Assembly (NCBI GenBank): GCA_902802795.1
Contig: CADCNI010000001.1
Span: forward strand, 1 to 64,000
DNA from: an uncultured Ruminococcus sp.
Lineage (GTDB): Bacteria; Bacillota; Clostridia; Oscillospirales; Acutalibacteraceae
DNA: 64,000 nucleotides
Direction: 5' to 3'
The position numbers were made by a program, and so were the translations under genes. Numbering within the stretch: position 1 is the stretch's first letter; each line of letters begins with the position of its first letter. The notes below the pieces were generated by a model, which was given only the letters and a program-made list of their open reading frames with translations, searched no databases and was not told where the DNA came from. Shown here piece by piece: positions 16,343 through 24,907 of this stretch.

Positions 16343-17385
16343 TCCACATACCTTTCCATCGGCAGATTGTCAAATGTGTGGGAGGAATGATAGACCGCCA
16401 GCGCCGCGTCGAGCAGCGGCAGCAGCAACACGCCTCCTGTCCCTTCGCCCAGACACAACTCTGCCGTGATCAGGGGGCGCAGTCCGAGGTAATCGAGCAT
16501 CCATTGTCCCGCCGGTTCTTTTGAGACGTGGGAGCAGAGCATATAATCCCGCACGGCGGGACAGATTTCGCAGGCCAGCGCGGCCGCGACCGCCGAAATA
16601 AAGCCGTCGATCACCACCGGCACCTTGTACAGCGCGCCGCCGAGATACAGCCCGACCATGCCCGCGATGTCGTACCCGCCAAGTTTCGAGAGAAGCTCCA
16701 CAGGACGGCTTTTGTCGGGATGATTCACCGCAATGGCGCGCCGGATGACGGCGATTTTTCTGCGAAGTCCCTCGCTGTCCAGACCCGCGCCGCGTCCCGT
16801 GACTTTTTCGGGGGGAAGTCCCAGCAGCACGGAGGCAATGGCGGCGGAGGTGGTGGTGTTGCCGATGCCCATTTCTCCCGTCACGATGATACGGCAGCCG
16901 TCCGCATGGCAGCTTTGCACCAGATGCATTCCCACTTCAATGGCGCGCTCCGCCTCCGAAAGAGTCATGGCCGCGCCTTGGGCGATATCGCCCGTTCCCT
17001 CCGCGATTTTGTGCCGGAGCATTCCCGGCAGGAGCAGCGTTTCCTTCATGCCGATGTCCACCGCCATGACCTGCGCGCGGCAGGTATGCGCCATCAGGTT
17101 GATGTTGGAGGTGCCCTCGGCGATCGCTTTGGCGACAATGGCGGTGACTTCGCTGTCCGACTGCGTCACGCCCTCGCACACCACGCCGTTGTCGGCGCAC
17201 AGCACGACCACACAGCGTTTGTCAAGGGTTACGTCGGGGTCGGAGGTGATACCCGCGATTTTGACGACCGCCTGTTCGAGCAGACCGAGACTCCCCAGCG
17301 GCTTGGCAATGGCATTCCAGTTGTCCCGCGCCGTGCGCATGGCCTGTTCGTCGGGCGGCGTAATTTGGTTGATGAATTCGATCAT
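16333..17385 (-). CDS. cobT: Nicotinate-nucleotide--dimethylbenzimidazole phosphoribosyltransferase
   Basis: Activates the lower-ligand base (DMB or another benzimidazole/purine) to alpha-ribazole phosphate. 350 residues, normal size. Motifs: PLGSLGLLE near residue 31, GEMGIGNTTTSAAIASVLLG, and the catalytic glutamate near the end in ELCLGEGTGGVLLLPLLDAA. ATGA overlap with cbiA. No bluB or bza genes for lower-ligand synthesis lie in this window, so the base is either made elsewhere or taken up. Confidence 0.95.
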   Translation of the reverse strand: MIEFINQITPPDEQAMRTARDNWNAIAKPLGSLGLLEQAVVKIAGITSDPDVTLDKRCVVVLCADNGVVCEGVTQSDSEVTAIVAKAIAEGTSNINLMAHTCRAQVMAVDIGMKETLLLPGMLRHKIAEGTGDIAQGAAMTLSEAERAIEVGMHLVQSCHADGCRIIVTGEMGIGNTTTSAAIASVLLGLPPEKVTGRGAGLDSEGLRRKIAVIRRAIAVNHPDKSRPVELLSKLGGYDIAGMVGLYLGGALYKVPVVIDGFISAVAAALACEICPAVRDYMLCSHVSKEPAGQWMLDYLGLRPLITAELCLGEGTGGVLLLPLLDAALAVYHSSHTFDNLPMERYVEWE

Positions 17386-18803
17386 GCGTTATGTTCCTTA
17401 TGATAGATTTCGCATCGCCTGGCAAATCGCAGGGCGATGTCGGGATGGGCGTAAAAATAAAAATGCGGAAAGCCCGCGCAAAGGGTATCCGTCGCGTGGA
17501 GACAGGCATATTCCATGCCGCTGCTCGCTTTGCGCGCCGTGAAGCCGCTGCCGCAGCTGTCGCTGTCCCAGTAGTGGAACTCGTGCGCCGGGAGTGTGTC
17601 GCCGCCCCGGCAAATCAGATTGTCTTCTGCAGCGGTGACGTGAATATACCCGAAGCGGCGCAGCCTGTCGGTGGGGTAGCATTTTCCGTCAATCACGCCC
17701 GCCATCGGAAAAACCTCGCCGCTTTTGGTTTCCATTTCGCGGTGCAGATACATAAATCCGCCGCATTCCGCTAGTACAGGCAGACCCGCGCTGATTTTCT
17801 CGCGAATGTCCCGCCGCATGGCGCTGTTTTGGGAAAGCGTCTCGGCGTACAGTTCCGGGTAGCCGCCGCCGAGCAGTAGCCCGCTCGCATGGCGGGGGAG
17901 AGCGGTGTCGGTCAGGGGAGAAAAGGGCAGGATTTCACAGCCGATTTCCCGCAGCAGGTCTAAATTTTCCTGATAATAAAAGCAAAACGCCTTGTCGCAG
18001 GCCACCGCGATTTTCACGCCCCGCTCGGTGAGAGAGCCAACGACAGGCGGTTGACAGGCCGGCAGCGACGGACATTCCGCTGCATCGAGCAACGCGTCAA
18101 GCCGCAAATGCTCCTCCGCCAGACGGGCAAGCGCCTGCATTTTTTTTTTGAGATCGGCAATCTCCGCCGCCGTCACCAGTCCGAGGTGGCGGCTTTCGAT
18201 GCGGCAGTGGTCATTCACAGGCAGCCGCCCGAAATAGGTGACGTGCATCCGGTTACACAATTGCTGCGCGGTTTCTACCATGCTGTCCGGCAGTCGGTTG
18301 AAGATAAATCCGATAATGGGATTGGGTGTTTGATAATGAAGATACCCATACATGACCGCGCCGAGAGACTGCCCGATTCCCTTGCCGTCGATCACCAGTA
18401 TCACCGGGGTGCGGGTGTCCTGCGCCAGTTCATACGAGGAAGCAGTACGACCCACGGCGTTTGATACGGCGTGACCCACGGCGTTTGATACGGCGTGACC
18501 CACGGCGTTTGGCACGGCGTGACCTACTCCGTCATAAAATCCCATCACGCCCTCGATGACCGCGATCTCCCGCGTGTACTTTTGCAGCAGATAACCCACC
18601 GTGTCGCGACTGCAAAAAAAGCCGTCAAGATGATAGGCAGGCGCGCCGATCACACTGCTGTGAAACATCGGGTCGATGTAGTCTGGCCCGCACTTAAAGG
18701 AAGTCACGTCGCAGCCGCGGTTGATGAGCGCCTGTAAAATCGCGCAGGTGACGGTGGTTTTGCCGCATCCGCTGCGGGTTCCCGCAATCATCACTCTTTT
18801 CAT
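17382..18803 (-). CDS. cbiA: Cobyrinic acid a,c-diamide synthase with an octapeptide-repeat insertion
   Basis: Amidates the a and c carboxylates of (cobalt-)cobyrinic acid. 473 residues. N-terminal P-loop IAGTRSGCGKTTVTCAIL, then KCGPDYIDPMFH, and VIEGVMGFYDG. The C-terminal amidotransferase domain has the nucleophile Cys in PVLAECGGFMYL and a histidine in PHFYFYAH. Right after MGFYDG, where family members normally have a short GGTSDEAS-like loop, there are tandem GHAVSNAV repeats (about residues 94-117) encoded by three 24-bp units. The reading frame is kept. ATGA overlaps at both ends couple it to cbiET and cobT. Confidence 0.93.
   Translation of the reverse strand: MKRVMIAGTRSGCGKTTVTCAILQALINRGCDVTSFKCGPDYIDPMFHSSVIGAPAYHLDGFFCSRDTVGYLLQKYTREIAVIEGVMGFYDGVGHAVPNAVGHAVSNAVGHAVSNAVGRTASSYELAQDTRTPVILVIDGKGIGQSLGAVMYGYLHYQTPNPIIGFIFNRLPDSMVETAQQLCNRMHVTYFGRLPVNDHCRIESRHLGLVTAAEIADLKKKMQALARLAEEHLRLDALLDAAECPSLPACQPPVVGSLTERGVKIAVACDKAFCFYYQENLDLLREIGCEILPFSPLTDTALPRHASGLLLGGGYPELYAETLSQNSAMRRDIREKISAGLPVLAECGGFMYLHREMETKSGEVFPMAGVIDGKCYPTDRLRRFGYIHVTAAEDNLICRGGDTLPAHEFHYWDSDSCGSGFTARKASSGMEYACLHATDTLCAGFPHFYFYAHPDIALRFARRCEIYHKEHNA
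18451..18522. repeat. Three 24-bp tandem repeats inside cbiA
   Basis: The unit CCCACGGCGTTTGATACGGC + GTGA occurs at 18451-18474, 18475-18498 and 18499-18522 (the last with GGC for GAT). Each unit itself is two similar 12-mers around ACGGCGT. Unit length is a multiple of three, so copy-number change would add or remove eight residues without a frameshift. Confidence 0.9.
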
Positions 18804-20017
18804 TGCTTCGACATTTTCCTTTGCATAATAAAAATAGGGTTTTCCGCTGAGAGCATGGTGTGCGTGCCGACCTTACGCGTCCTCGTCACGGCGATTTGCG
18901 TGATATCGGCGTCCCATCCGAGGCGCTGCGTGGCGTTGTTCCATTCTTGCAGCGTTTCCAGGGATACCGCCGTTGCGACCACCCTGACCTGCGGATTTTT
19001 AGCGGCGGCTGCGGTGAGAACTTCCTCCATATGACCGCCGGAACCTCCCACAAACACGCAGTCGGGGGAGGGGAGGTCGCCGCACTGCACCGCCGCGTCG
19101 GCAAGAATCGTCTCGATATTGTCGCAGCCGAATTGTCTGGCGTTGGCGGTTGTGAGGTCAATCGCGTCCTGCTTTTTGTCCATGGCTGTCACTTGACCGT
19201 CGGGGCAGCGCAGCGCCATTTCTACCGAAACCGACCCGGTGCCGCAGCCGATATCCCAGCAGCGGTCGCCGCTGCCGATGGACAGCTTGGCGACGCACAC
19301 GCTCCGCACTTCGGCCTTGGTCATGGGCACCTTGCCGCGAACAAACTGCCCGTCGTCGATACCGCAGGGGAGAAAGGCTTCCCAGTCGGGATTTTCCGCG
19401 ATGAGCGCGCAAAGACGGTCGGTTTCGATTTCCGTCAGCTCTGCTGCCTTTCCGCTGCGAATGCGTTCGTCAGGCAAGGCGAGGTTTTCCCCGATGTGAA
19501 CCGTGATGTGTCCCCGTCCGTACTCCGTCAGACGGCGGCAGATGGCGGCAGGCGTGACGGAACCGCCCAGCAAAAAGAAGGTGAGGCGGTGGGCGCAGAC
19601 CTGCCGCACAATGCTTGACTGCGCGCCGTGCAGACTGACGAAATGAAGATCTGACCACGGCATATGCAGCCGCGAACAAAAATAAACGGGGGTGGAAATC
19701 CCGCTGATGACGTCCACCTGCACATCCTTTATGGATGCCAGCAGGGGAGTCAGCGACGCCGCTAAGCTGTAGAATCCGCTGTCGCCCGAAACCAGAACGG
19801 CAAAACGGGTATAATCCTTTGTTTGGATAAACGCGGCAATCTCGTTGCTCTGGTAGGAAACCAGCGTCGGTTTGACATTGTAGGAAAACGGCTCGAGCAT
19901 ACGCGCCGCGCCGATCAGCACATCGGCGGATTCAATGGCGCGCACCGCCTCCACGGTAACGGTTTTCCAGCCGTCCATTCCGATGCCGATGATGGTGACA
20001 TACTTTGTTGATGGCAT
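18800..20017 (-). CDS. cbiET: Cobalt-precorrin-6B/7 methyltransferase-decarboxylase, CbiE-CbiT fusion
   Basis: Bifunctional enzyme that methylates C-5 and C-15 and decarboxylates the C-12 acetate. 405 residues. The N-terminal CbiE part (about 1-205) is a tetrapyrrole methylase with VTIIGIGMDGWKTVT and VSGDSGFYSLA. The C-terminal CbiT part (about 215-400) is a Rossmann methyltransferase with the SAM loop DIGCGTGSVSVEMALRC. The fusion corresponds to CobL. GGAGG lies eight bases before the ATG. It is separated from cbiJ upstream by 478 bases that hold a large inverted-repeat element. Confidence 0.93.
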   Translation of the reverse strand: MPSTKYVTIIGIGMDGWKTVTVEAVRAIESADVLIGAARMLEPFSYNVKPTLVSYQSNEIAAFIQTKDYTRFAVLVSGDSGFYSLAASLTPLLASIKDVQVDVISGISTPVYFCSRLHMPWSDLHFVSLHGAQSSIVRQVCAHRLTFFLLGGSVTPAAICRRLTEYGRGHITVHIGENLALPDERIRSGKAAELTEIETDRLCALIAENPDWEAFLPCGIDDGQFVRGKVPMTKAEVRSVCVAKLSIGSGDRCWDIGCGTGSVSVEMALRCPDGQVTAMDKKQDAIDLTTANARQFGCDNIETILADAAVQCGDLPSPDCVFVGGSGGHMEEVLTAAAAKNPQVRVVATAVSLETLQEWNNATQRLGWDADITQIAVTRTRKVGTHTMLSAENPIFIMQRKMSKQ

Positions 20018-20050
20018 TGCCTTTTCCTCCTTATTTTTCTATAATGGGGG

Positions 20051-20476
20051 AAGAAAAAAAGAAAAAAGCACAGCGCAGCGCATAACTAGCGAGCGAATGC
20101 GAGCGTGGGAGTCCAGCCGATGACGGCAAGCGTCATCTCGGACTGGTTCCCTGGCAGGGGCCTGGGGGCAGCGCCACCAGCGGGGAGTGGGGCAGCGCCA
20201 CACAAGGGAGGCTTTAGCCGACCGAGCGGAACGAGCTTGGATTTGCGACGGGGTCGGGCGAATACAGGGAGTTTACCCCGTCCGTATTCGCCCAACTGCG
20301 ATTTAAGTCAAGGCTGGTCTTGCCCGCTCGGCTTCGCCTCGCTTGTGCGGGCGCTGCCCTCACTCTCCCGCAAGGGCGCTGCCCTTGACCTGCCAGGAGG
20401 AACTAGTTCCCCCTGGACTCCCACGCTCGCATTCGCTCGCTAGTTATGCGCTGCGCTTTGCTTTTTTCTTTTTCTT
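20051..20476. repeat. 425-bp nested inverted-repeat element within the cobalamin operon
   Basis: Outer arms 20051-20115 and 20414-20476 are inverse copies: 44 bases are exact (20072-20115 against 20414-20457) and the A/T-rich ends match with a 2-base indel. An inner hairpin, GGGCGAATAC (20256-20265) against GTATTCGCCC (20284-20293), lies near the centre, and GATGACG-GCAAG-CGTCATC lies in the left arm. No protein-like frame was seen. The left half is shared with 47080-47280. It fits a dispersed, hairpin-forming repeat (MITE- or REP-like) and fills the gap between cbiJ and cbiET. Confidence 0.8.
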
Positions 20477-20494
20477 ACCCTGCTAATTTCTCAT

Positions 20495-21259
20495 TTAATC
20501 TTCCTGCTTTGTCAAAATCTGCTTTGCTTCGGTGAGTGAAATACCGTTTTCGCGCGGTCGCCGGATGATCAACAGTTCTGCGTCACAGGTCTCGGCGGCA
20601 TTTGCCTTTTCATTAAATCCGCCCGCGCTGCCGCTTTCCTTGGTGACCAGATATTTTGCGTTATATCTTCTCAGGTGGGCAATGTTCTGTTCCTCCGAAA
20701 AGGGGCCTTTTTGCGCGATAACCCGTTCCCGCGCAAAGCCCAGCGACTCGCATTGTCCGGCAATCCCCTCAGCGGGCAGCACCCGCACGGCGCAGCGCAT
20801 ACCATAATTCTTGACTTGGCAGAACGCTTTTAAATCCTTGCTCCCTGTCGTGAGCAGAATCGCTCCGTCATCATGTGTGTTCAGATAACGGACGACATCG
20901 TCTATGGTATCAAAAAAATGTCCGTAAGCCGGAGTCTGCCCGCCTTCCCGCAGCACGCGGTAACAGGCAACGCCGCAGGCACGGCACGCCGCCGCGATGT
21001 GGTGGGTGGCTTCCGTCGCGTAGGGGTGCGTCGCGTCGATGACGAGCCGAATCCGGTTTTCTTTGATGAATTCCGTCATGGCGGCTTCGTCCTTTCGCCC
21101 TACTGTCACGCGGATAGCAGGAAGATTGTCAAGCAGCGTCCCTCCGTATTCCGTGGCGACGCTGACGCAGGCGGGAATGCCGTGTTCGCTGCAAAATTCC
21201 GCGAGCTGCCGTCCTTCGGTGGTGCCGCCGAAAATCAGAATATTGTCAGATTGACCCAT
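20495..21259 (-). CDS. cbiJ: Cobalt-precorrin-6A reductase
   Basis: Reduces cobalt-precorrin-6A with NAD(P)H. 254 residues. Starts with ILIFGGTTEGRQLAEFC, the conserved GGTxEGR block, followed by VIDATHPYATEATHHI and late KYLVTKESGSAGGFNEK; all three are typical of CbiJ/CobK. Its start overlaps the cbiH stop by 14 bases. It is the last gene before the repeat element. Confidence 0.93.
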   Translation of the reverse strand: MGQSDNILIFGGTTEGRQLAEFCSEHGIPACVSVATEYGGTLLDNLPAIRVTVGRKDEAAMTEFIKENRIRLVIDATHPYATEATHHIAAACRACGVACYRVLREGGQTPAYGHFFDTIDDVVRYLNTHDDGAILLTTGSKDLKAFCQVKNYGMRCAVRVLPAEGIAGQCESLGFARERVIAQKGPFSEEQNIAHLRRYNAKYLVTKESGSAGGFNEKANAAETCDAELLIIRRPRENGISLTEAKQILTKQED

Positions 21260-21983
21260 GGCGATACCCTCTCGGCGTGACCATCCGGCCGTTGATGACC
21301 CTTGTCTCGCTGTTGCCGATGAAAACCGTGGTGAACATATCCACTTCCGCCTGCATCAGTTCCCCCAGCGTCAGAATGGCGGATTGCTCCCCCTCGCGCC
21401 CGATGTTTTTGACATAGCCGCAAACCGTGCCGGGCGATTGGTGCCGCAGCAGGATTTCGCACGCTTTTTTCAGATAATCGCGGCGCTTGTGGGAGGAGGG
21501 ATTGTAGAGCGCCACGGTAAAATCCCCCGCCGCCGCGCATTCCAGCCGCTTTTCGATTTTCTCCCAGGGCGTGAGCAGGTCGGACAGGCTGATGACGGCA
21601 AAATCGTGGGTAAGCGGCGCGCCGAGAATGGCCGCGCCGCTCAATGCCGCGGTTACGCCGGGGACAATTTCTATGTCGATGGCCGGATTGTCTCCGTTCA
21701 GTTCCAGCGCCAGTCCCGCCATGCCGTAAACGCCGCTGTCCCCGCTGCAAATCAGCGCTACCGTCCGACCGCCGCCTGCCTGATCGAGCGCATATCGCAC
21801 GCGCTCTTTCTCCTGCCGCATGGCGGTGGAGGCATAGGCCTTTTCGGGGAAGAACGGTTTTAATAAATCCACATACACGGTATAACCCACGATCAGGTCG
21901 CTTGCCGCTATAGCGTGTTCGGCTTCTAAGGTCATGCCGTCGCGGCTCCCCGCGCCAAAGCCTACCACATACAGCTTGTTCAT
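21246..21983 (-). CDS. cbiH: Cobalt-precorrin-3B C17-methyltransferase
   Basis: Tetrapyrrole methylase that methylates C-17 and drives ring contraction. 245 residues. VVGFGAGSRDGMTLEAEHAI at the N-terminus, GYTVYVDLLKPF, the CSGDSGVYGMAGLALEL block and VPGVTAALSGAAILGAPLTH are diagnostic. ATGA overlap with cbiG. It is the plain form, without the extra ferredoxin-like or CbiG fusion seen in some organisms. Confidence 0.95.
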   Translation of the reverse strand: MNKLYVVGFGAGSRDGMTLEAEHAIAASDLIVGYTVYVDLLKPFFPEKAYASTAMRQEKERVRYALDQAGGGRTVALICSGDSGVYGMAGLALELNGDNPAIDIEIVPGVTAALSGAAILGAPLTHDFAVISLSDLLTPWEKIEKRLECAAAGDFTVALYNPSSHKRRDYLKKACEILLRHQSPGTVCGYVKNIGREGEQSAILTLGELMQAEVDMFTTVFIGNSETRVINGRMVTPRGYRHGSI

Positions 21984-23014
21984 AAAAGGCTCCTTTCAAA
22001 ATCGAGCAGCAGTTCCCGCTCCGCCGCCGCCAGCGTCATTCCGTCGCGCGCCTGTTTGGGGACAATCAGTGTGCCGCCGTCCGCCGCCGCGCTTCGCTCG
22101 CACACATTGTCCGTCCCCGTCGTTCGCAGAACAAAATCTGACGACGCAAAATCTCCCTTGACGTTCATCAGCGTCTTGGGCGGATAGGTCTTTAGGGGGA
22201 GGCGGTACTTCCGGCAGAAATCCGCAATGGCTTTTTCGTCCTTTTTCAGATCAATGGTGTGCAGTTCGCAGACGCGAAACAGGGGAATACCGTAGTCCGA
22301 AAGCGTATCCATGATAAACCGCTCCAACAGGTCGGGAGAGGTGTTTTTTTTGCACCCCACGCCGAGAATGATATTCTGCGGCACAAGGTGCAGCGTGGTC
22401 GCGAACGGATATTTTTGTGTGTCGGCGGAAATGCAGACGCCGCACCGCGCTGCGCGGTTTTCGGTCAGATCATCGGGCTTGCCCGTATAGGGATAATCGC
22501 TGTCAAGCACGATCATCTCGCCGTTGACCGCTGCCGCCGCTACTTCCTTGGCGGCATTCATTTCGCAGATATGCAGGTGATTGGCCGCCGCGAAACAGTC
22601 GGGAGAAAACCTGCCTCCCGCGTCGGTAGCGGTGGTGATGACTGCCTCGGCTCCGATCACGTCGGCAATACGGCGGGTGAGCGCATTCCCGCCGCCTAAG
22701 TGTCCCGACAGCAGCGATACCGCGAACCGTCCGCGTTCGTCCACGGCAACCACGGCGGGGTCAGTGATCTTGGAGACAACAAGCGGCGCGATCATTCGCA
22801 CCGCAATGCCGCAGGCGCACAGAAAAACCAGCGCGCCGCATTGACCGAACACCGCAGCAACCGTCTGCCGCAGATCGGTGAATGTCACACAGCCATCGTC
22901 CGCGTATTTTTCCAGGCAGTACCGCCGGCAGATGTGGCGGTCGGATAACGAAGCGGCGAGCGTTTCCGAAAGCTTCACGCCGTTTCGGGTCAGGGCGAAA
23001 AATGCAATGTTCAT
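21980..23014 (-). CDS. cbiG: Cobalt-precorrin-5A hydrolase
   Basis: Opens the delta-lactone of cobalt-precorrin-5A and releases acetaldehyde. 344 residues. N-terminal and central parts: CACGIAVRMIAPLVVSK, VVAVDERGRFAVSLLSGHLG, GGNALTRRIADVIGAEAVIT. The C-terminal domain begins ILGVGCKKNTSPDLLERFI. All are family landmarks. Start and stop both overlap neighbours by four bases. Confidence 0.95.
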   Translation of the reverse strand: MNIAFFALTRNGVKLSETLAASLSDRHICRRYCLEKYADDGCVTFTDLRQTVAAVFGQCGALVFLCACGIAVRMIAPLVVSKITDPAVVAVDERGRFAVSLLSGHLGGGNALTRRIADVIGAEAVITTATDAGGRFSPDCFAAANHLHICEMNAAKEVAAAAVNGEMIVLDSDYPYTGKPDDLTENRAARCGVCISADTQKYPFATTLHLVPQNIILGVGCKKNTSPDLLERFIMDTLSDYGIPLFRVCELHTIDLKKDEKAIADFCRKYRLPLKTYPPKTLMNVKGDFASSDFVLRTTGTDNVCERSAAADGGTLIVPKQARDGMTLAAAERELLLDFERSLL

Positions 23015-23766
23015 GTCTTGGCCTTTCTGTATTCCGTTTCAAATGCCGCGTCGTAGAGCTTGGAAAGCTGGTAGCTGTCTCCCAGAAAACCGCCCACACA
23101 GATGAGCGCCGTCCTGGTGATGCCGTTGTCCGCCGCGGTCTGCGCCAGCTCCGCCACCGTGCAGCGGCAGATTTTTTCGTCTTCCCAGGAAGCTTTGTAC
23201 ACAATCGCGGCGGGCGTGTCGGGCGCATAGCCGCCCTGTATCAAAGCAGCGGATAATCCCCGCAGCAGACCCGTACTCAAAAAGACAACCATCGTTGCGC
23301 CGTGCGCCGCCAGCGCGGCGATACGCTCCCGTTCGGGGACAGGCGTGCGCCCCGCCATGCGCGTGATGATGACCGTCTGCGAAACGCCGGGCAGGGTGTA
23401 TTCCGCGCGGAGAGACGCCGCCGCGCCGCAGAAGGAACTGACCCCCGGACAGATCTCATAGGCAATGCCGAGCGCGTCGAGACGGTCCATCTGCTCACGA
23501 ATCGCCCCGTATAGGCACGGGTCGCCCGTATGCAGACGCACGGTGGTTTTACCGCTTCGCTCTGCCTGTGCCATCACGTCAATGACCTCGTCAAGCGTCA
23601 TCTGCGCGCTGTTGTAAATTTCGCAGCCTTGTCTGGCGCTTTGCAGCAGGGCAGGATTGACCAGTGACCCCGCATAAATAATCACATCCGCCTGCGCGAT
23701 CAGCCGCGCGCCCCGCACCGTGATCAGGTCGGGTGCGCCGCAGCCCGCGCCTACAAAATTAACCAT
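23011..23766 (-). CDS. cbiF: Cobalt-precorrin-4 C11-methyltransferase
   Basis: Tetrapyrrole methylase acting on C-11. 251 residues. NFVGAGCGAPDLITVRGARL is the typical N-terminus, followed by DVIIYAGSLVNPALL, LHTGDPCLYGAIREQMD and PGVSSFCGAAASL. Its start overlaps cbiD by eight bases and its stop overlaps cbiG by four. Confidence 0.95.
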   Translation of the reverse strand: MVNFVGAGCGAPDLITVRGARLIAQADVIIYAGSLVNPALLQSARQGCEIYNSAQMTLDEVIDVMAQAERSGKTTVRLHTGDPCLYGAIREQMDRLDALGIAYEICPGVSSFCGAAASLRAEYTLPGVSQTVIITRMAGRTPVPERERIAALAAHGATMVVFLSTGLLRGLSAALIQGGYAPDTPAAIVYKASWEDEKICRCTVAELAQTAADNGITRTALICVGGFLGDSYQLSKLYDAAFETEYRKAKT

Positions 23767-24907
23767 GGTATTCCTCCGTTATTTTCTCTATCAGATGGGA
23801 AGCCGCCGCTGTTTGCCCGATGCTTCCGTACTGATAGGAGAACATCACCGCGCCGATTTCCGCGCCGCCCTTCACTTTCGCGTCAAGGTAATATTGCGCC
23901 CTCCGCATCAGGATATCGGTTGTCTTTTGCCGGATGCCCGCCTTGTCGAGCAGCCCGAGCGCCGCGTCCACAGTGGCGCATTCCGGAATCTCCCGCAGGT
24001 CGGCCGCGTTGCCGCCCGCCAGCACGCCGCAGGTCACCAGCACATCCATGCGCCCGTCCGCCTGCGCCGAGTGGGTGTTCATGATACCCGCGCCGAGCTT
24101 GACCAGCTTGCCGATATGCCCGATAATCAGGATACCGCGAAAGCCGTAAGCCAGCGCCGCGTCAATGGCCTCCCCGATAAAGTTGCTGCACGTCACGCTC
24201 CGGTCGAGCAGAAAGGGCATCTGCTCCGCCAGAAAGCTTTTGCTGTAATTGCCGACGGTGAGAAGCAGATAATGTTTTCCCTCCGCGCGGCGCATCCGTT
24301 CTTCCAGACGGATGGTGTCAATCAGCGCGGCGCTGCTCATGGGCTCCACAATGCCGGTCGTGCCGATGATGGAGATACCGCCCTCGATGCCCATGCGGGG
24401 ATTGTAGGTCTTTCGGGCGATTTTTTCACCGTCAGGGACATAGACGGTGATGCGTATGCCGCCGTCATAGTGATATTGCCGACACACGCGGCGGACCGCT
24501 TCGGTCATCATGCGGCGCGGCACGCTGTTGATGGCCGAAGCGCCGACCGGCTGATCGAGTCCTTCTTTGGTCACGCGTCCCACGCCCTCGCCGCCTCCGA
24601 TGATGATGCCCTCCGCCGTTTTTTCGACCCTTGCGTAAATCAGCAGACCGCTTGTCACGTCGGGATCGTCGCCGCCGTCCTTGCGCACCGCGCAGGAAAC
24701 CGCGTCGGATGTGATGGTAATACCCTCGATGTCGGGCATATAGGGAACGCCGCCCGGCGTGAGTATGCGCGTCTGCTCCACGGGCTTTCCCGTTAGCAGC
24801 ATTTCCACAGCCGCCGCCGAAGCCGCCGCCGCGCAGGAACCTGTGGTAAAGCCGCATCGCAGCTTCTTGCCATCCCGAAAAACGGTGTTGTCTGTCATTT
24901 CATTCAT
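23759..24907 (-). CDS. cbiD: Cobalt-precorrin-5B C1-methyltransferase
   Basis: SAM-dependent enzyme that methylates C-1. 382 residues from the ATG at 24907, which has GGAGGAG ten bases upstream and overlaps the cbiC stop; an upstream in-frame extension lies inside cbiC and is rejected. Motifs: CGFTTGSCAAAASAAAVEML near the start, GGEGVGRVTKEGLDQPVG, PRRMMTEAVRRVC, MGIEGGISIIGTTGIVEPMS and HIGKLVKLGAGIMNTHSAQA. These identify CbiD without doubt. Confidence 0.95.
   Translation of the reverse strand: MNEMTDNTVFRDGKKLRCGFTTGSCAAAASAAAVEMLLTGKPVEQTRILTPGGVPYMPDIEGITITSDAVSCAVRKDGGDDPDVTSGLLIYARVEKTAEGIIIGGGEGVGRVTKEGLDQPVGASAINSVPRRMMTEAVRRVCRQYHYDGGIRITVYVPDGEKIARKTYNPRMGIEGGISIIGTTGIVEPMSSAALIDTIRLEERMRRAEGKHYLLLTVGNYSKSFLAEQMPFLLDRSVTCSNFIGEAIDAALAYGFRGILIIGHIGKLVKLGAGIMNTHSAQADGRMDVLVTCGVLAGGNAADLREIPECATVDAALGLLDKAGIRQKTTDILMRRAQYYLDAKVKGGAEIGAVMFSYQYGSIGQTAAASHLIEKITEEYHG

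Noticed and set aside
18451-18522. Short direct repeats considered as a CRISPR array
   Set aside because: No spacers; units are contiguous and in frame within cbiA.
20051-20476. Open frames within the repeat element (about 70-110 codons)
   Set aside because: The translations are Arg/Pro/Gly-rich and differ between the two copies; symmetry of the DNA explains the open frames.
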